From assembly GCA_030148865.1 (NCBI GenBank), contig JASBSR010000013.1, forward strand, positions 1 to 37,800: DNA of 37,800 bases, in the 5' to 3' direction. Positions 6,491 through 16,089 of the stretch are shown one piece after another. Under the pieces are notes generated by a model. That model searched no databases. It was not told the origin of the DNA and worked only from the letters and a program-made list of their open reading frames with translations. Within the stretch, counting starts at the first letter, position 1, and each line of letters starts with the position of its first letter. A program made the position numbers and the translations under genes. The stretch is from Gammaproteobacteria bacterium. Lineage in GTDB: Bacteria; Pseudomonadota; Gammaproteobacteria; SZUA-229.

Positions 6491-6841
6491 ATGATTGAGC
6501 TGTTCGTTCTGCTGGTGATACTGTTGATTCTAATATTGCCGATACAGCTGGCAGCGCAGGCGATAGGTGCGCGCAACACAGGGGTGTTCATGTGCCTGCT
6601 GGCACTGATCGTGGCCGCGCTGATACAAAAAGCCGTCTCGGTATTTCTGCCACAGATTGCATTTTATCATCCTTTAATCAATCCATTGGTTTCTTTGTTT
6701 CTGTCTGCATTTGCCTATATGCTGGTGTTGAATACCAGTTACGGCAAAGCGATACTGATTGCTTTATTGCAAATAGCTTTGACTTTGCTAATACTGTTTA
6801 TCATTGGCTTGTTGGGGCTGGGTCTCGGAGCGTCGCTGTAA
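6491..6841 (+). CDS. Uncharacterised small integral membrane protein
   Basis: The 116-residue protein is almost entirely hydrophobic, with four likely membrane segments (about residues 3-25, 32-52, 63-80 and 86-112) and few charged residues. No family is recognised. A GGAAG sequence lies 8-9 bases before the ATG. It is in the same orientation as the small genes before it and may belong to the same stress-related group; this is inferred only from position. Confidence 0.6.
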   Translation: MIELFVLLVILLILILPIQLAAQAIGARNTGVFMCLLALIVAALIQKAVSVFLPQIAFYHPLINPLVSLFLSAFAYMLVLNTSYGKAILIALLQIALTLLILFIIGLLGLGLGASL

Positions 6842-6906
6842 TAACATATTCGTACAGTAGTACTTTTCAAGGCTTAACAAGTCATTAACTTTCTCAGAAG
6901 TATTGC

Positions 6907-7339
6907 ATGCAAAAAGTCATACCGGGGTTACTCGCAGCGCTACTTATCTCTTCTCCTGCAATCGCAGGTGATGGCATGATCAGTCTTAAGAGTGCGTACG
7001 ATGTTAGCACTACTGCAAATCGCCTCGAACAGGGTTTAAATGCAAAAGGCATGACAATATTTGCGAAAATTGATCATGCAGCAGGTGCAGAAAAGGTGGG
7101 TTTGAAACTGCGTCCAACCGAGCTGGTGACATCCGGTAATCCAAAAGCGGGAACGCCTCTGATGCAGTGTACCCAGAGCCTGGGCATCGATTTGCCGCAA
7201 AAAGCCCTGATTGCTCAGGTTGACATATAATGATCCAGCCTATCTGGCAAAGCGTCACAAAATGAAAGGCTGTGATAAAGCCATCGCCAAAGTAACAAAA
7301 GCACTGAATAATTTTGCAAAGGCGGCAACATCTAAATAA
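6907..7339 (+). pseudogene. DUF302 family exported protein, broken by an internal deletion/frameshift
   Basis: The frame from 6907 encodes a signal peptide (LLAALLISSPAIAGDG) and most of a DUF302 domain: SAYDVSTTANRLEQGLNAKG, FAKIDHAAGA and GNPKAGTPLMQ are all typical. After the family's QKALIAQV it hits TAA at 7228. The expected C-terminal end follows immediately in the next frame: YNDPAYLAKRHKMKGCD, then a KALNNFAKAAT-type end with TAA at 7337-7339. About ten residues normally joining these parts (the WEDxxGxVWL-type strand) are absent, so a small deletion shifted the frame. A sequencing error alone would not explain the missing residues. The 107-residue product might still be made but lacks the end of the fold. 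Confidence 0.75.
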
Positions 7340-7431
7340 GTCTGATGTCGTTTTGAAAACATCTGGTGCGCACTATCGTTGTTCGAAGCAATGATGGTTT
7401 TATTGGTGTTTATTTGTGGACGAAGGCTTTT

Positions 7432-8067
7432 CTACTCGACTACTTTTTGTTTGAATTCACATAAGTCTTCAATGATGCACGAACCGCAGCGCGGTTTGCG
7501 TGCGATACAGGTGTAGCGCCCGAGCAGAATCAGCCAGTGGTGCGCATCCTGCAGAAATTCTTCGGGTACAAATTTCATTAATTTTTTTTCAACTTCAAGC
7601 ACAGTTTTGCCGGGGGCGATTCTGGTGCGGTTGGCAACGCGGAAGATGTGGGTGTCGACCGCAATTGTCGGATGGCCAAATGCGGTGTTGCGTATGACAT
7701 TCGCGGTTTTACGACCGACGCCGGGCAGGGCTTCGAGTTGAGCCTGTTGCTGCGGGACTTCGCTGTTATATTCATCGCGGAGAATTTTACAGGTTTTGAT
7801 AATATTGCTGGCCTTGGTGTTGAACAGGCCAATGGTTCTGATATATTTTTTTAAGCCGGTTTCGCCGAGTTTATCAATTGCATCGGGTGTGCTGGCTTTG
7901 GCGAAGAGTTTAGCGGTGGCTTTGTTGACACCTTTGTCAGTGGCCTGCGCGGAAAGTATGACAGCAATCAGTAGCTCAAAATTGTTGTTGTAGTTCAGCT
8001 CGGTGGTGGGTTTGGGATTATTGCATTTGAGCCGGGTAAATATCTCGTGGCGTTTTGCTGGATTCAT
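7432..8067 (-). CDS. nth: Endonuclease III (DNA glycosylase/AP lyase)
   Basis: This 211-residue enzyme removes oxidised pyrimidines in base-excision repair. The helix-hairpin-helix LPGVGRKTANVI carries the catalytic lysine, GVDTHIFRVANR-type sequence carries the catalytic aspartate, and the C-terminal C-x6-C-x2-C-x5-C (CIARKPRCGSCIIEDLC) binds the 4Fe-4S cluster. Its length is the family norm. It starts 14 bp after rnfE and is the last gene of the rnf operon, an arrangement common in gammaproteobacteria. Confidence 0.97.
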   Translation of the reverse strand: MNPAKRHEIFTRLKCNNPKPTTELNYNNNFELLIAVILSAQATDKGVNKATAKLFAKASTPDAIDKLGETGLKKYIRTIGLFNTKASNIIKTCKILRDEYNSEVPQQQAQLEALPGVGRKTANVIRNTAFGHPTIAVDTHIFRVANRTRIAPGKTVLEVEKKLMKFVPEEFLQDAHHWLILLGRYTCIARKPRCGSCIIEDLCEFKQKVVE

Positions 8068-8081
8068 GTGGCAATGCAGGG

Positions 8082-8765
8082 TCAGGCATTCACCGGCTCG
8101 GCGCTGGCGAGACTGGCAGTTTGTTGTTGCTTGCTGCGACGACCGATACTGTTTTTGAGCGCGATTAACAGACTCAGTCCCATGAATGCACCTGGTGGCA
8201 ACACGGCGAGCAAAAAGCCCGGATAGTGATCACTGAACCTGAGTTCTAGTGCGCGCGCGCTTTCACCGAACATTAAATGCGCATTAGCAAACAAGGTACC
8301 CTGGCCGATGATTTCACGCAGACCACCGAGTGTGACCAGCACCAGTAAAAACCCCAGTCCCATCATAAAACCGTCGAGCGCAGAATCGACCACTGGATTG
8401 CGCGAAGCGAAGGCTTCGGCGCGGGCGATGATCGAACAGTTGGTAACGATCAGAGGAATAAATATACCGAGGATCATATAGAGCTCGTGGAACCATGCGT
8501 CCATTGCCAGTTCGATGGTGGTCACAATTGAGGCAATGATAAGCACAAAAATTGGAATCCGCACTTCTGGACGGGTCCAGTGGCGTATCAATGAGACACA
8601 GGTGTTGGACAGTATCAGTGTCATCATGGTGGCAAGACCGAGGCCCAGGCCGTTGACGAAACTGCCGGTGACTGCCAGCAATGGGCACAGACCAAGCAAT
8701 TGCACCAGTGCCACATTATTGTTCCAGAGTCCATCCTGAGTGATTTTGAGATGTTCAGCTGCCAT
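8082..8765 (-). CDS. rnfE: Rnf electron transport complex subunit E
   Basis: The 227-residue membrane subunit is homologous to RnfA/NqrD, with six hydrophobic segments. It has the characteristic [20 protein letters not shown] and [20 protein letters not shown], whose cysteines in helices 1 and 4 coordinate the membrane iron centre shared with RnfA. Rnf couples ferredoxin and NAD(H) electron transfer to ion movement. Its ATG overlaps the end of rnfG by 11 bp. Confidence 0.97.
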   Translation of the reverse strand: MAAEHLKITQDGLWNNNVALVQLLGLCPLLAVTGSFVNGLGLGLATMMTLILSNTCVSLIRHWTRPEVRIPIFVLIIASIVTTIELAMDAWFHELYMILGIFIPLIVTNCSIIARAEAFASRNPVVDSALDGFMMGLGFLLVLVTLGGLREIIGQGTLFANAHLMFGESARALELRFSDHYPGFLLAVLPPGAFMGLSLLIALKNSIGRRSKQQQTASLASAEPVNA

Positions 8766-9420
8766 GGTTATCGGTGTTGCCCGGACTGGTGACCGGCGGT
8801 GATTTTTGTGCGAATAGTGTATCGCGGTGCTGGCTGAAGTATACCAGAGCCGCGTGCACCGCTTTCACCACCGCGCGTGGGGTGATGGTGGCGCCGGTAA
8901 ACTGATCGAAACTACCGCCATCGCGTTTCACCTGCCACTGCTTTGCTGTTAGCGAGGCGAGCGATTGGCCGCTAAATTTTGTGATCCAGTCCGAGCGTTC
9001 GGCTTCGACTGCATCGCCGAGGCCGGGCGTTTCACGGTGGCGCACCACACGAACGCCGGCGAGTGTGCCATCGGCGTAAATACCCACCAGTAAATCAATG
9101 GAGCCGTTGTAGCCACCAGACGCACTGGGTGCCAGTACCACGGCGACTGGTTTGCCCTGCTTGCGTGCCCGATACACAACCGACGGTGCAGTGGTGCCGA
9201 GTAAAGGATCGGCGGCAACACTCAGCGTATCCATTAATAAGTTATTATCATATTTTTCCACAGGCACCAGCGTGTTGAGCTGGCGTAACAGTGTTAATTG
9301 ATGATTGCGCTGAATAATGTCGACGGTGTTGTCGTAGGTAAGCCCGACCAACGCAGCACCGGTTGCGGCGAACAGCATGAGTAAAACAGCCGTGGTGATG
9401 ACGCGGCGATGCAGGTTCAT
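8755..9420 (-). CDS. rnfG: Rnf electron transport complex subunit G (covalent FMN protein)
   Basis: The 221-residue protein has an N-terminal membrane anchor (about residues 8-27) and a periplasmic FMN-binding domain. The flavinylation motif TGATIT is at residues 175-180, with T180 the expected site of phosphoester-linked [17 protein letters not shown] is the usual block before it. It overlaps rnfD by four bases (ATGA) and rnfE by 11, which indicates tight coupling in the operon. Flavinylation would require an ApbE enzyme encoded elsewhere. Confidence 0.96.
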   Translation of the reverse strand: MNLHRRVITTAVLLMLFAATGAALVGLTYDNTVDIIQRNHQLTLLRQLNTLVPVEKYDNNLLMDTLSVAADPLLGTTAPSVVYRARKQGKPVAVVLAPSASGGYNGSIDLLVGIYADGTLAGVRVVRHRETPGLGDAVEAERSDWITKFSGQSLASLTAKQWQVKRDGGSFDQFTGATITPRAVVKAVHAALVYFSQHRDTLFAQKSPPVTSPGNTDNHGS

Positions 9421-10463
9421 TTCTGAGGTTTACCAAAAGTGTGGGGTTGTGTGTAGTAGTCGATCAGCGGCACAGCGATATTCATCAGTACGACTGCAAA
9501 TGCAATGCCATCCGGGTAACCGCCCCAGCTACGAATCACATACACCAGCAGAGCGATGCCGGCACCGTAAATCCAGCGACCGCGTGGTGTGGTTGATGCG
9601 CTCACCGGGTCGGTGGCGATAAAAAACGCGGCCAGCATAGTGCCGCCGCTAAACACATGAAACAGGGCAGAGCTATAACTGGCGTAATCGTAAACCGCAA
9701 AAAAGTTTGCAATCAGGGTCAGTGCAAGCAGAAACGAGGTGGGGATGCGCCAGTCGATGATTTTGTGTTTCGCCAGCCAGAGCCCACCGAGCAGGAACCA
9801 GGCATTCACCCATTGCCAGCCAACGCCACTGATGGTGTCGAACAAGGGGCTGTACTGTGTGCTCTGGCGGGTGGTTTCAACATCGTGTTCCAGACCGAGC
9901 TGAGTTTTAAGTGTATCGATCGGGGTTGCCATGGTAATGCTGTCGAAGTCTATACCGGTGCTGGTGTGGCCACTGAAAATAATTTGTAAGGTGTCGAGAA
10001 AACTCAGTTCGCTGTGCGCGATACCGACCGGGGCTGTCCAGAACGTCATTTCCCGCGGAAATGAAATCATCACCACGATGTAACCCACCATCGCCGGATT
10101 GAATGGATTGAAGCCAAGACCGCCATACAAATGTTTGGCCACCAGAATAGCGAACAAGGACGCAATCACTGTCAGCCACCATGGGGCCAGTGGGGGTAGC
10201 GCGAGAGCAAGTAAACAGGCGGTGACCAGCGCACTGCCATCGAGCAGGGTGTTACGGATGTCGCGCTTGCGTAACCACAGTACCCAGGCTTCAGCGGCAA
10301 GGCAGGTTATCGCAGCAATCAGTATGTTGACCAGCACGCCCCAGCCAAAAAACCAGATCGCGGCAAGACTGCCGGGGATCAGCGCGTACAGCACTTTGCG
10401 CATAATGCTCTGCACGCTGCTGTCATCATGCATGTAGGGCGAGCTGGCTTTAGCGAACAGCAT
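9417..10463 (-). CDS. rnfD: Rnf electron transport complex subunit D
   Basis: A 348-residue polytopic membrane protein of the NqrB/RnfD family. FGWGVLVNILIA, HLYGGLGFNPFNPAMVGY and AFFIATDPVSASTTPRGR are characteristic blocks. Near residues 173-182, DSITMATPID matches the site where RnfD/NqrB proteins carry covalent FMN, probably on T180. It lies 18 bp after rnfC and overlaps rnfG. Confidence 0.96.
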   Translation of the reverse strand: MLFAKASSPYMHDDSSVQSIMRKVLYALIPGSLAAIWFFGWGVLVNILIAAITCLAAEAWVLWLRKRDIRNTLLDGSALVTACLLALALPPLAPWWLTVIASLFAILVAKHLYGGLGFNPFNPAMVGYIVVMISFPREMTFWTAPVGIAHSELSFLDTLQIIFSGHTSTGIDFDSITMATPIDTLKTQLGLEHDVETTRQSTQYSPLFDTISGVGWQWVNAWFLLGGLWLAKHKIIDWRIPTSFLLALTLIANFFAVYDYASYSSALFHVFSGGTMLAAFFIATDPVSASTTPRGRWIYGAGIALLVYVIRSWGGYPDGIAFAVVLMNIAVPLIDYYTQPHTFGKPQK

Positions 10464-10481
10464 ATATCGGTAACCTCAAGC

Positions 10482-12140
10482 TTAAGTCTCCTGCTGGTGA
10501 CTTTGTTTGCGACGTTTTTCGACAGCGTCGATCAGCTGTTGCTGCTCTGCGCTGAGATTGTCGGTATTTTTGGGCGCGAGATCCAGTTGTTTTTTCTTCG
10601 CTTCGACCCGTGCCAATGCGGCAGCAATGGCGTTCTTGCCAATGTCATTCGCAGCGGTATCGGCAGGCCGGGCTTTTAGAGCTTCGCGCTTCTGCCGCAG
10701 TTTTTCTTCGCGGTCGCGTTTTTGTTTTTCCAGCCGCGCCTGATGTGCTTCATGACGTTGACGGGCAATATCAGCCTCTTTACGTTCACGTTCCCGCTCC
10801 CAAATTTCAGATTTTGCGTGCCGGTAATATTGCACCAGTGGGATCTGGCTGGGACAGACGTAGGCACAGCAACCGCATTCGATGCAGTCGAATAAATGAT
10901 AATCAACGACACGTTCAAAATCGCGCGCACCGCTGTACCAGTACAATTGCTGTGGCAATAAATTGGCAGGACATACATCGACACAACGGCCGCAGCGGAT
11001 ACAGGGCAGGTGTGAAGCGGATTGCGGTTGTGCCAGATTGCTGGCGCTGGTATTTGTGAGCAGACAATTTGTTACCTTGACCACCGGCAGTTTGCTGCTG
11101 TGCAAATTAAACCCCATCATCGGGCCACCCATTACAATATCGGTGTTGGCCTGGGGGTAAGTGCCACAAAATTCCAGGCAGGCCTGCATAGCAGTGCCAA
11201 CCGCCACTTCAAGATTTTGTGGTTGCCGCACACCGTGGCCGGTAATGGTAACTACGCGCGAAATCAGTGGTTCGTCGTGATACATTGTGCGATAAATGGC
11301 GTAGGCAGTACCAACGTTCTGACACAGCACGCCGATATCATTGGGTAAACTGTTGCTCGGAACTTCTTTGTCGAGCACGACCTTGATGATTTGTTTTTCA
11401 CCACCGCTGGGGTAGATCGTCGGTACCGCCTGCACGCGAAAGTAGCCGGTGGTGTCATCGGCAATGGCGGCCTGCATGGCGGCGATGGCTTCGGGTTTGT
11501 TGTCTTCGATCGTGATAATAATCTCGCGCGCTTTGATGATGTGGCCGATGACTTCGCTGCCAGCAATGATTTCACGTGCGCGTTCGCGCATTAGCATGTC
11601 GTCGCAGGTGATATAAGGCTCGCACTCGACGCCGTTAATGATCAGGGTTTTGATGTCAATTTCGGTTTGTTTAATCGCGGTGGGAAAACCAGCGCCTCCG
11701 AGCCCAACGATGCCGGCATCGCGAATCATGCGACGCAGTGTCGATGGTGGAATATGGAACGCGGCATCGCCGACGGGGTTGCGCTCGACCCAATCATTTT
11801 CGAAATCGTTATCGATGATAATGCACTGAGCCGGCAGTCCCGAAGGATGGGGTACCGGGTAGTTGCCGATATCGCTGATCGTGCCCGACACCGGGGCGTG
11901 TATTGGTGCGCTTAGTAAATGTTTTGACTGCGCCAGCATTTGTCCTTTGCGCACGCGTTCTCCGACCTGTACCAGCACTTCGCCAGCTTTGCCGATATGT
12001 TGCAACACAGGAATGGTGTAACGCTGCTGTGCCGGCAATTTCGCGATCGCCGTTTGTGTCGACAGTTGTTTGTGGTCTTTGAGTTTCAAACCGCCGTGGA
12101 ACTGTGCCAGCGTTGTCGGCGGCTCGGTTTGTGCACTCAT
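10482..12140 (-). CDS. rnfC: Rnf electron transport complex subunit C
   Basis: The soluble NAD(H)/FMN-binding subunit is 552 residues from the chosen start. It has the N-terminal [11 protein letters not shown], the [12 protein letters not shown] flavin/nucleotide motif, an SLBB-type middle, and two 4Fe-4S motifs ([12 protein letters not shown] and [16 protein letters not shown]). A C-terminal tail of about 110 residues, very rich in Lys, Arg, Glu and Ala, follows and is probably helical. Such tails vary in length among proteobacterial RnfC proteins. I chose the ATG at 12138-12140 (MSAQTEPP) because it overlaps the rnfB stop in an ATGA; the frame open to 12185 would lie inside rnfB. Confidence 0.96.
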   Translation of the reverse strand: MSAQTEPPTTLAQFHGGLKLKDHKQLSTQTAIAKLPAQQRYTIPVLQHIGKAGEVLVQVGERVRKGQMLAQSKHLLSAPIHAPVSGTISDIGNYPVPHPSGLPAQCIIIDNDFENDWVERNPVGDAAFHIPPSTLRRMIRDAGIVGLGGAGFPTAIKQTEIDIKTLIINGVECEPYITCDDMLMRERAREIIAGSEVIGHIIKAREIIITIEDNKPEAIAAMQAAIADDTTGYFRVQAVPTIYPSGGEKQIIKVVLDKEVPSNSLPNDIGVLCQNVGTAYAIYRTMYHDEPLISRVVTITGHGVRQPQNLEVAVGTAMQACLEFCGTYPQANTDIVMGGPMMGFNLHSSKLPVVKVTNCLLTNTSASNLAQPQSASHLPCIRCGRCVDVCPANLLPQQLYWYSGARDFERVVDYHLFDCIECGCCAYVCPSQIPLVQYYRHAKSEIWERERERKEADIARQRHEAHQARLEKQKRDREEKLRQKREALKARPADTAANDIGKNAIAAALARVEAKKKQLDLAPKNTDNLSAEQQQLIDAVEKRRKQSHQQET

Positions 12141-12700
12141 CGGCTCGGCCTCGGCGCTGCGTGTTCGACTTCCGGTGCCTGCCATTTCCAGGTATTGAGC
12201 GTGGCTTCGACTTCGATCACGTGGATGCAGTCCACCGGGCAGGGGGGGATGCAGAGATCACAGCCAGTGCATTCACTTTCGATTACGGTATGCATACGCT
12301 TGGCGGCACCCAGAATCGCATCGACCGGACAGGCCTGAATGCAAAGCGTACAACCGATGCAGACATTTTCATCGATACGTACCACGGTTTTGCTGGGTTT
12401 TTCCACGCCGTGTTCGGCGTTCAGTGGTTTGGCTTCGACCCCGAGCAAATCGGCAAGCGCGATAATGGTTGTTTCACCTCCGGGTGGGCACTGGTTGATG
12501 TCGGCTTCACCATTGGCGATGGCTTCAGCATAAGGCCGGCATCCGGCGTAGGTGCACTGGCCGCACTGAGTTTGTGGCAGTATTGAATCGATCTGGTCGA
12601 CAATGGGGTCGCCTTCTACCTTGAAGCGAATCGCAGAATAGCCCAGCACCAGTCCGAACACGGCAGCGATAATCGCCAGAGTCAACACCACTGTTAGCAT
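12137..12700 (-). CDS. rnfB: Rnf electron transport complex subunit B (polyferredoxin)
   Basis: The 187-residue protein begins with a membrane anchor (residues 3-22). A 4Fe-4S domain follows with C46, C49, C54 and C71 ([10 protein letters not shown] ... CPPGG), then two ferredoxin-type clusters: C114-C117-C120-C124 and C144-C147-C150-C154. It passes electrons between ferredoxin and the membrane flavins. It starts 49 bp after rnfA and overlaps rnfC by four bases. The length is normal for the gammaproteobacterial RnfB/RsxB form. Confidence 0.97.
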   Translation of the reverse strand: MLTVVLTLAIIAAVFGLVLGYSAIRFKVEGDPIVDQIDSILPQTQCGQCTYAGCRPYAEAIANGEADINQCPPGGETTIIALADLLGVEAKPLNAEHGVEKPSKTVVRIDENVCIGCTLCIQACPVDAILGAAKRMHTVIESECTGCDLCIPPCPVDCIHVIEVEATLNTWKWQAPEVEHAAPRPSR

Positions 12701-12749
12701 GGCTTAGTCTGTCGAGTATGGTGGTTGTGTAGCATCAGTTTGCGCAAGC

Positions 12750-13331
12750 TTATACCTTGATGAGCCCGGCGAAGCCCATGAACGCCAGTGACATAATGCC
12801 AGCCGTCATCAGGGCAATGGACGTGCCCTGAAAAATTTCTGGCACATCGGCGGCATTGATGCGTTCGCGCAGTGCGGCGAACAAAATCAGTACCAGCGAA
12901 AAGCCCAGGGCAGCGCCAAAACCATAAAACAGCGATTGCAGAAAACTGTGCTGCTCCTGAACATTGAGCAGGGCGACACCGAGCACCGCGCAGTTGGTGG
13001 TGATTAAAGGCAGAAATATACCCAGCACGTTGTAAAGCAGAGGGCTGGTTTTGTGCACCACCATTTCAGTGAACTGGACGACTACGGCGATCACCAGAAT
13101 GAACATAATGGTGCGCATAAACTCAATGCCCAGCGGTGCGAGAATATATTCGTTCACCAGATAGGAGCTGACCGAAGACAGGGTGAGCACAAAAGTGGTG
13201 GCCAGTGCCATACCCATGGCGGTTTCCAGTTTGCGCGACACCCCCATGAAAGGGCACAGGCCAAGGAACTTTACCAACACAAAGTTATTCACAAGAATGG
13301 TGCTGAGCAGGATGAGGGCATATTGAGTCAT
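12750..13331 (-). CDS. rnfA: Rnf electron transport complex subunit A
   Basis: A 193-residue membrane protein with six helices; [25 protein letters not shown] near the start and [17 protein letters not shown] in the middle are diagnostic of RnfA/NqrE, with one cysteine in each for the shared iron centre. It is the first gene of rnfABCDGE-nth. Upstream on the minus strand a TAATAT hexamer (13363-13358) could be a -10 element, but no good -35 was found. Confidence 0.97.
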   Translation of the reverse strand: MTQYALILLSTILVNNFVLVKFLGLCPFMGVSRKLETAMGMALATTFVLTLSSVSSYLVNEYILAPLGIEFMRTIMFILVIAVVVQFTEMVVHKTSPLLYNVLGIFLPLITTNCAVLGVALLNVQEQHSFLQSLFYGFGAALGFSLVLILFAALRERINAADVPEIFQGTSIALMTAGIMSLAFMGFAGLIKV

Positions 13332-13498
13332 CGCGCAAGTGTATCAAAAAGCCGCATATATTAGGGTGTGCTATCCCATTGGGGGCATACGCTGCTGGTG
13401 ATCATGGCACCAGTGACTCTTTCTGCGGAGAAAAGCGCTATGATTAGTCAGGATTTGTGGCCTGATACTGCAAGCGACGAATGGTAGAGGTGCGAGCT

Positions 13499-14614
13499 AT
13501 GGTCGAACGGGTAGGACTACTGGAGCTGGAGCTCGACCGTGATGTGGAGCGCCTGCGCCTGCAGGTGAAGAAACTGATGGGTGCAGCGCGCCATAATGAG
13601 CAGGTGCACAACCGATTTCAGGCGATTGAGTTTGCCCTGCTGGCGGCGCAGGACTTTGTCGCAATCACAGATTATCTGCGCGCTGATTTCAAACGTCTGG
13701 CTGAGCTTGATGCTGTCTGTCTGACGCTGACCGATGAGACCGGGCGTATCCAGAAACTGCATTACACCAACGGTGAAAAATGCTCGCCGGGCATGCTGTT
13801 GCTCGACAAAAAAGCCAGTATTCGCCGGCTGGAAAATCTTGGTACCAACCCCGTTCTTGGTCGTTATGACCAGTATCAGTACGGCTGGTTATTCGATGTG
13901 CCGCCGCAGGATCTTGGCAGTGTCGCGCTGTTACCACTGATACGCCATCATCGCAGCATCGGCTGTCTTGCTCTGTACAGCTCCCGCCTGCACCGTTATC
14001 AGCCCGATGCTGCCACCGAGTTTTTGCAGCGTCTGGGCATGATCGTCGCCATCTGTGTTGATAACTGCCTGAATTACGAACAACTGCGACGGCTGGGGTT
14101 CACCGACGCCCTGACCGGGTTATCTAACCGGCGCGAGCTGGAGCGGCGCATGGGCATCGAAGTCAGTCGCATTTTGCGCGACAGCAAACCCTTGTCGTGC
14201 ATGTATCTGGATATCGATCATTTCAAACAAGTGAACGACAAATATGGGCACGACGCCGGTGACCAGGTTTTGCAGGCGGTGTCCGCTGTTATGCTGGCCG
14301 TGGTGCGACTCGGTGATGTGGTGGCACGTTATGGTGGCGAGGAATTTGTGATTATGTTGCCGGGTGCGGGCAGGGTGCAGGCACACGAAACTGCGGAACG
14401 AATTCGGGTGGCGGTCGAGAAACTTAAAATCAGACTGTCGGTGACGAAACGTGTTGCAGTGACGATTTCGATTGGGGTTGCCAGTTTCACGCCCGAGCAA
14501 AATACGATCGGTGATACCGATGAAATTTCAGAGCATTTGCTGGTGCTTGCCGATAAAGCGCTGATGTCTGCGAAACAATCGGGGCGCAATCAGGTGGCGC
14601 ACGCCGAAGATTAA
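13499..14614 (+). CDS. Diguanylate cyclase with N-terminal DUF484/GAF-like sensor domain
   Basis: From the ATG at 13499 the protein has 371 residues. An N-terminal helical/coiled part (1-50) leads to a GAF-like domain resembling DUF484 (about 50-195). A GGDEF domain (about 205-365) follows, with DALTGLSNRRELERR, YLDIDHFKQVNDKYGHDAGD and an intact active site GGEEF. RLGD, five residues upstream, is a complete inhibitory I-site. It should therefore make cyclic di-GMP and be subject to product inhibition. An AGAGG site precedes this ATG; an ATG six codons earlier (13481) has no ribosome-binding site. It is divergent from rnfA and convergent with the next cyclase gene. Confidence 0.85.
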   Translation: MVERVGLLELELDRDVERLRLQVKKLMGAARHNEQVHNRFQAIEFALLAAQDFVAITDYLRADFKRLAELDAVCLTLTDETGRIQKLHYTNGEKCSPGMLLLDKKASIRRLENLGTNPVLGRYDQYQYGWLFDVPPQDLGSVALLPLIRHHRSIGCLALYSSRLHRYQPDAATEFLQRLGMIVAICVDNCLNYEQLRRLGFTDALTGLSNRRELERRMGIEVSRILRDSKPLSCMYLDIDHFKQVNDKYGHDAGDQVLQAVSAVMLAVVRLGDVVARYGGEEFVIMLPGAGRVQAHETAERIRVAVEKLKIRLSVTKRVAVTISIGVASFTPEQNTIGDTDEISEHLLVLADKALMSAKQSGRNQVAHAED

Positions 14615-14681
14615 GCAGGAATTCGAACTCGTGTCGGGTAAACCCTTAGCGGTATAGCGTGAGCCAGTATTCAGGCAAAGC

Positions 14682-15956
14682 TCAGGCTGACTTGCTGACA
14701 CGGTTACGGCCATTTTCTTTGGAGTGGTAGACCGCCTCGTCAGCAGCTTTATAAAGTTTATCAAAATCACCGCCATGAGCCTCGTTAAGTGATGCAACCC
14801 CGAGGCTGGCAGTAACGTAAACGCCACCGGGCATGCATTCCTCAATCCGACTGCGTATTTCTTCGGCTTTCTGTATTGTGTCATAGCTGTCACAGTGTGG
14901 CAGTATCATAATAAATTCTTCGCCACCCAGGCGGCAGACAAAGTCACCCTGGCGACAGCAGGCGCGAAGTTGTTTGCCGACATCAGCGAGCACATCGTCA
15001 CCCACAGTATGGCCGTGTTTGTCATTGATTAATTTAAAATGATCCAGATCCAGAATCAGGACTGACAACGGATAATGATATCGATCCGCGTCGGCCAGTA
15101 TCTTGGGCGCGTATTCGACCAGACTGTGTCGATTATGACAACCGGTGAGTTGATCCTTCATCGCCATCTCATGCAATGAATGTTTTTGTTGGCGCACATG
15201 ATCGAGCAAACGTTTGTTGGTGATTAAATTATTTACGCGCGCTGCCAGTTCTTCTTCGACAGGTGGTTTGGTGACATAATCATTCACGCCGGCGCGGAAC
15301 AATTCGATGCGACGATGTGGGTCGTCATAACTGGTGAGAGCAAGAATGGGTGTTTGTGACTCTGTGTTATTTTGTGCGCGTATCATGCGCACCAGTGAGA
15401 CGCCATCGATATTGCCATCGAGCACGACGTCGGTAATGACAAGATCGAATTCATGTTCGTTGAATGCTTCGAGTGCGTCTTCGGCGTTGCTGTAATGCGT
15501 GATGATCAAGTTGAGTTTTTCCAGATAACGTTTCATCGCATGAGCGACTGATCGACTGTCTTCGATATACAGCACGCGACCGCCGTTGATATCGACGAGG
15601 GTTTCGCTGCGAATGTAATACCGAATGCTTTCCGCAAGGTATGCCATGTTGGCTTTTGGAAAAATGTCTGTAATGCCAGCGTCGCGTGCGCGAGTTAGCA
15701 GTGCTTCATTGGGCTCTGAGGTGAGCAGGATAACCGAACAGCGAGTTTCCATCGACTGGTAATAGCTGATGAATTCGTCGCTGGTATCATCAAAGATATG
15801 TTGACTGGCGATGATTAGGCCATATACCTGGGTGCGTAAATATTGCAGACCTTCTTCGCCAGAACGGGCGCAGTCGACCTCACAGTCCTGCGCTTCCAGT
15901 ACCTCCTTGAGGACGCGCTGGCAGAGGCGGCTGTTTTCCAGTACTAAAACTCTCAT
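14682..15956 (-). CDS. Response regulator with pseudo-receiver, receiver and GGDEF domains
   Basis: The protein has 424 residues in three domains. The first receiver-like domain (1-115) lacks the phosphorylated aspartate: S51 stands at its place, and EN replaces the acidic pair, although T79 and K101 remain. The second receiver (about 124-240) is complete, with E132-D133, D176, T208 and K230. The GGDEF domain (about 265-420) has GGEEF at 344-348 and an I-site RQGD at 335-338. The order resembles PleD-type cyclases but with the dead receiver first. The start MRVLVLENSR is chosen because it begins the receiver fold; the upstream frame to 16124 is not domain sequence. It should synthesise cyclic di-GMP on phosphorylation by an unlinked kinase. 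Confidence 0.88.
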   Translation of the reverse strand: MRVLVLENSRLCQRVLKEVLEAQDCEVDCARSGEEGLQYLRTQVYGLIIASQHIFDDTSDEFISYYQSMETRCSVILLTSEPNEALLTRARDAGITDIFPKANMAYLAESIRYYIRSETLVDINGGRVLYIEDSRSVAHAMKRYLEKLNLIITHYSNAEDALEAFNEHEFDLVITDVVLDGNIDGVSLVRMIRAQNNTESQTPILALTSYDDPHRRIELFRAGVNDYVTKPPVEEELAARVNNLITNKRLLDHVRQQKHSLHEMAMKDQLTGCHNRHSLVEYAPKILADADRYHYPLSVLILDLDHFKLINDKHGHTVGDDVLADVGKQLRACCRQGDFVCRLGGEEFIMILPHCDSYDTIQKAEEIRSRIEECMPGGVYVTASLGVASLNEAHGGDFDKLYKAADEAVYHSKENGRNRVSKSA

Positions 15957-16089
15957 GCGTAAGCTCGGTAGCGGCGTGAACTCCCTGAGTGAGAGGCCAT
16001 CAGTATAGAGGATAGCTGATATTCGGGGTGAATATCCGAAGATAGGGACAATTGGTGGTGTCGCGCCGACTGGTGAGCTGCAAGGCGGT

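Noticed and set aside
13356..13363. Promoter for rnfA based on a TAATAT hexamer
   Set aside because: The region 17 bp upstream is G/C-rich with no -35 resemblance, so it is mentioned only in the rnfA entry.
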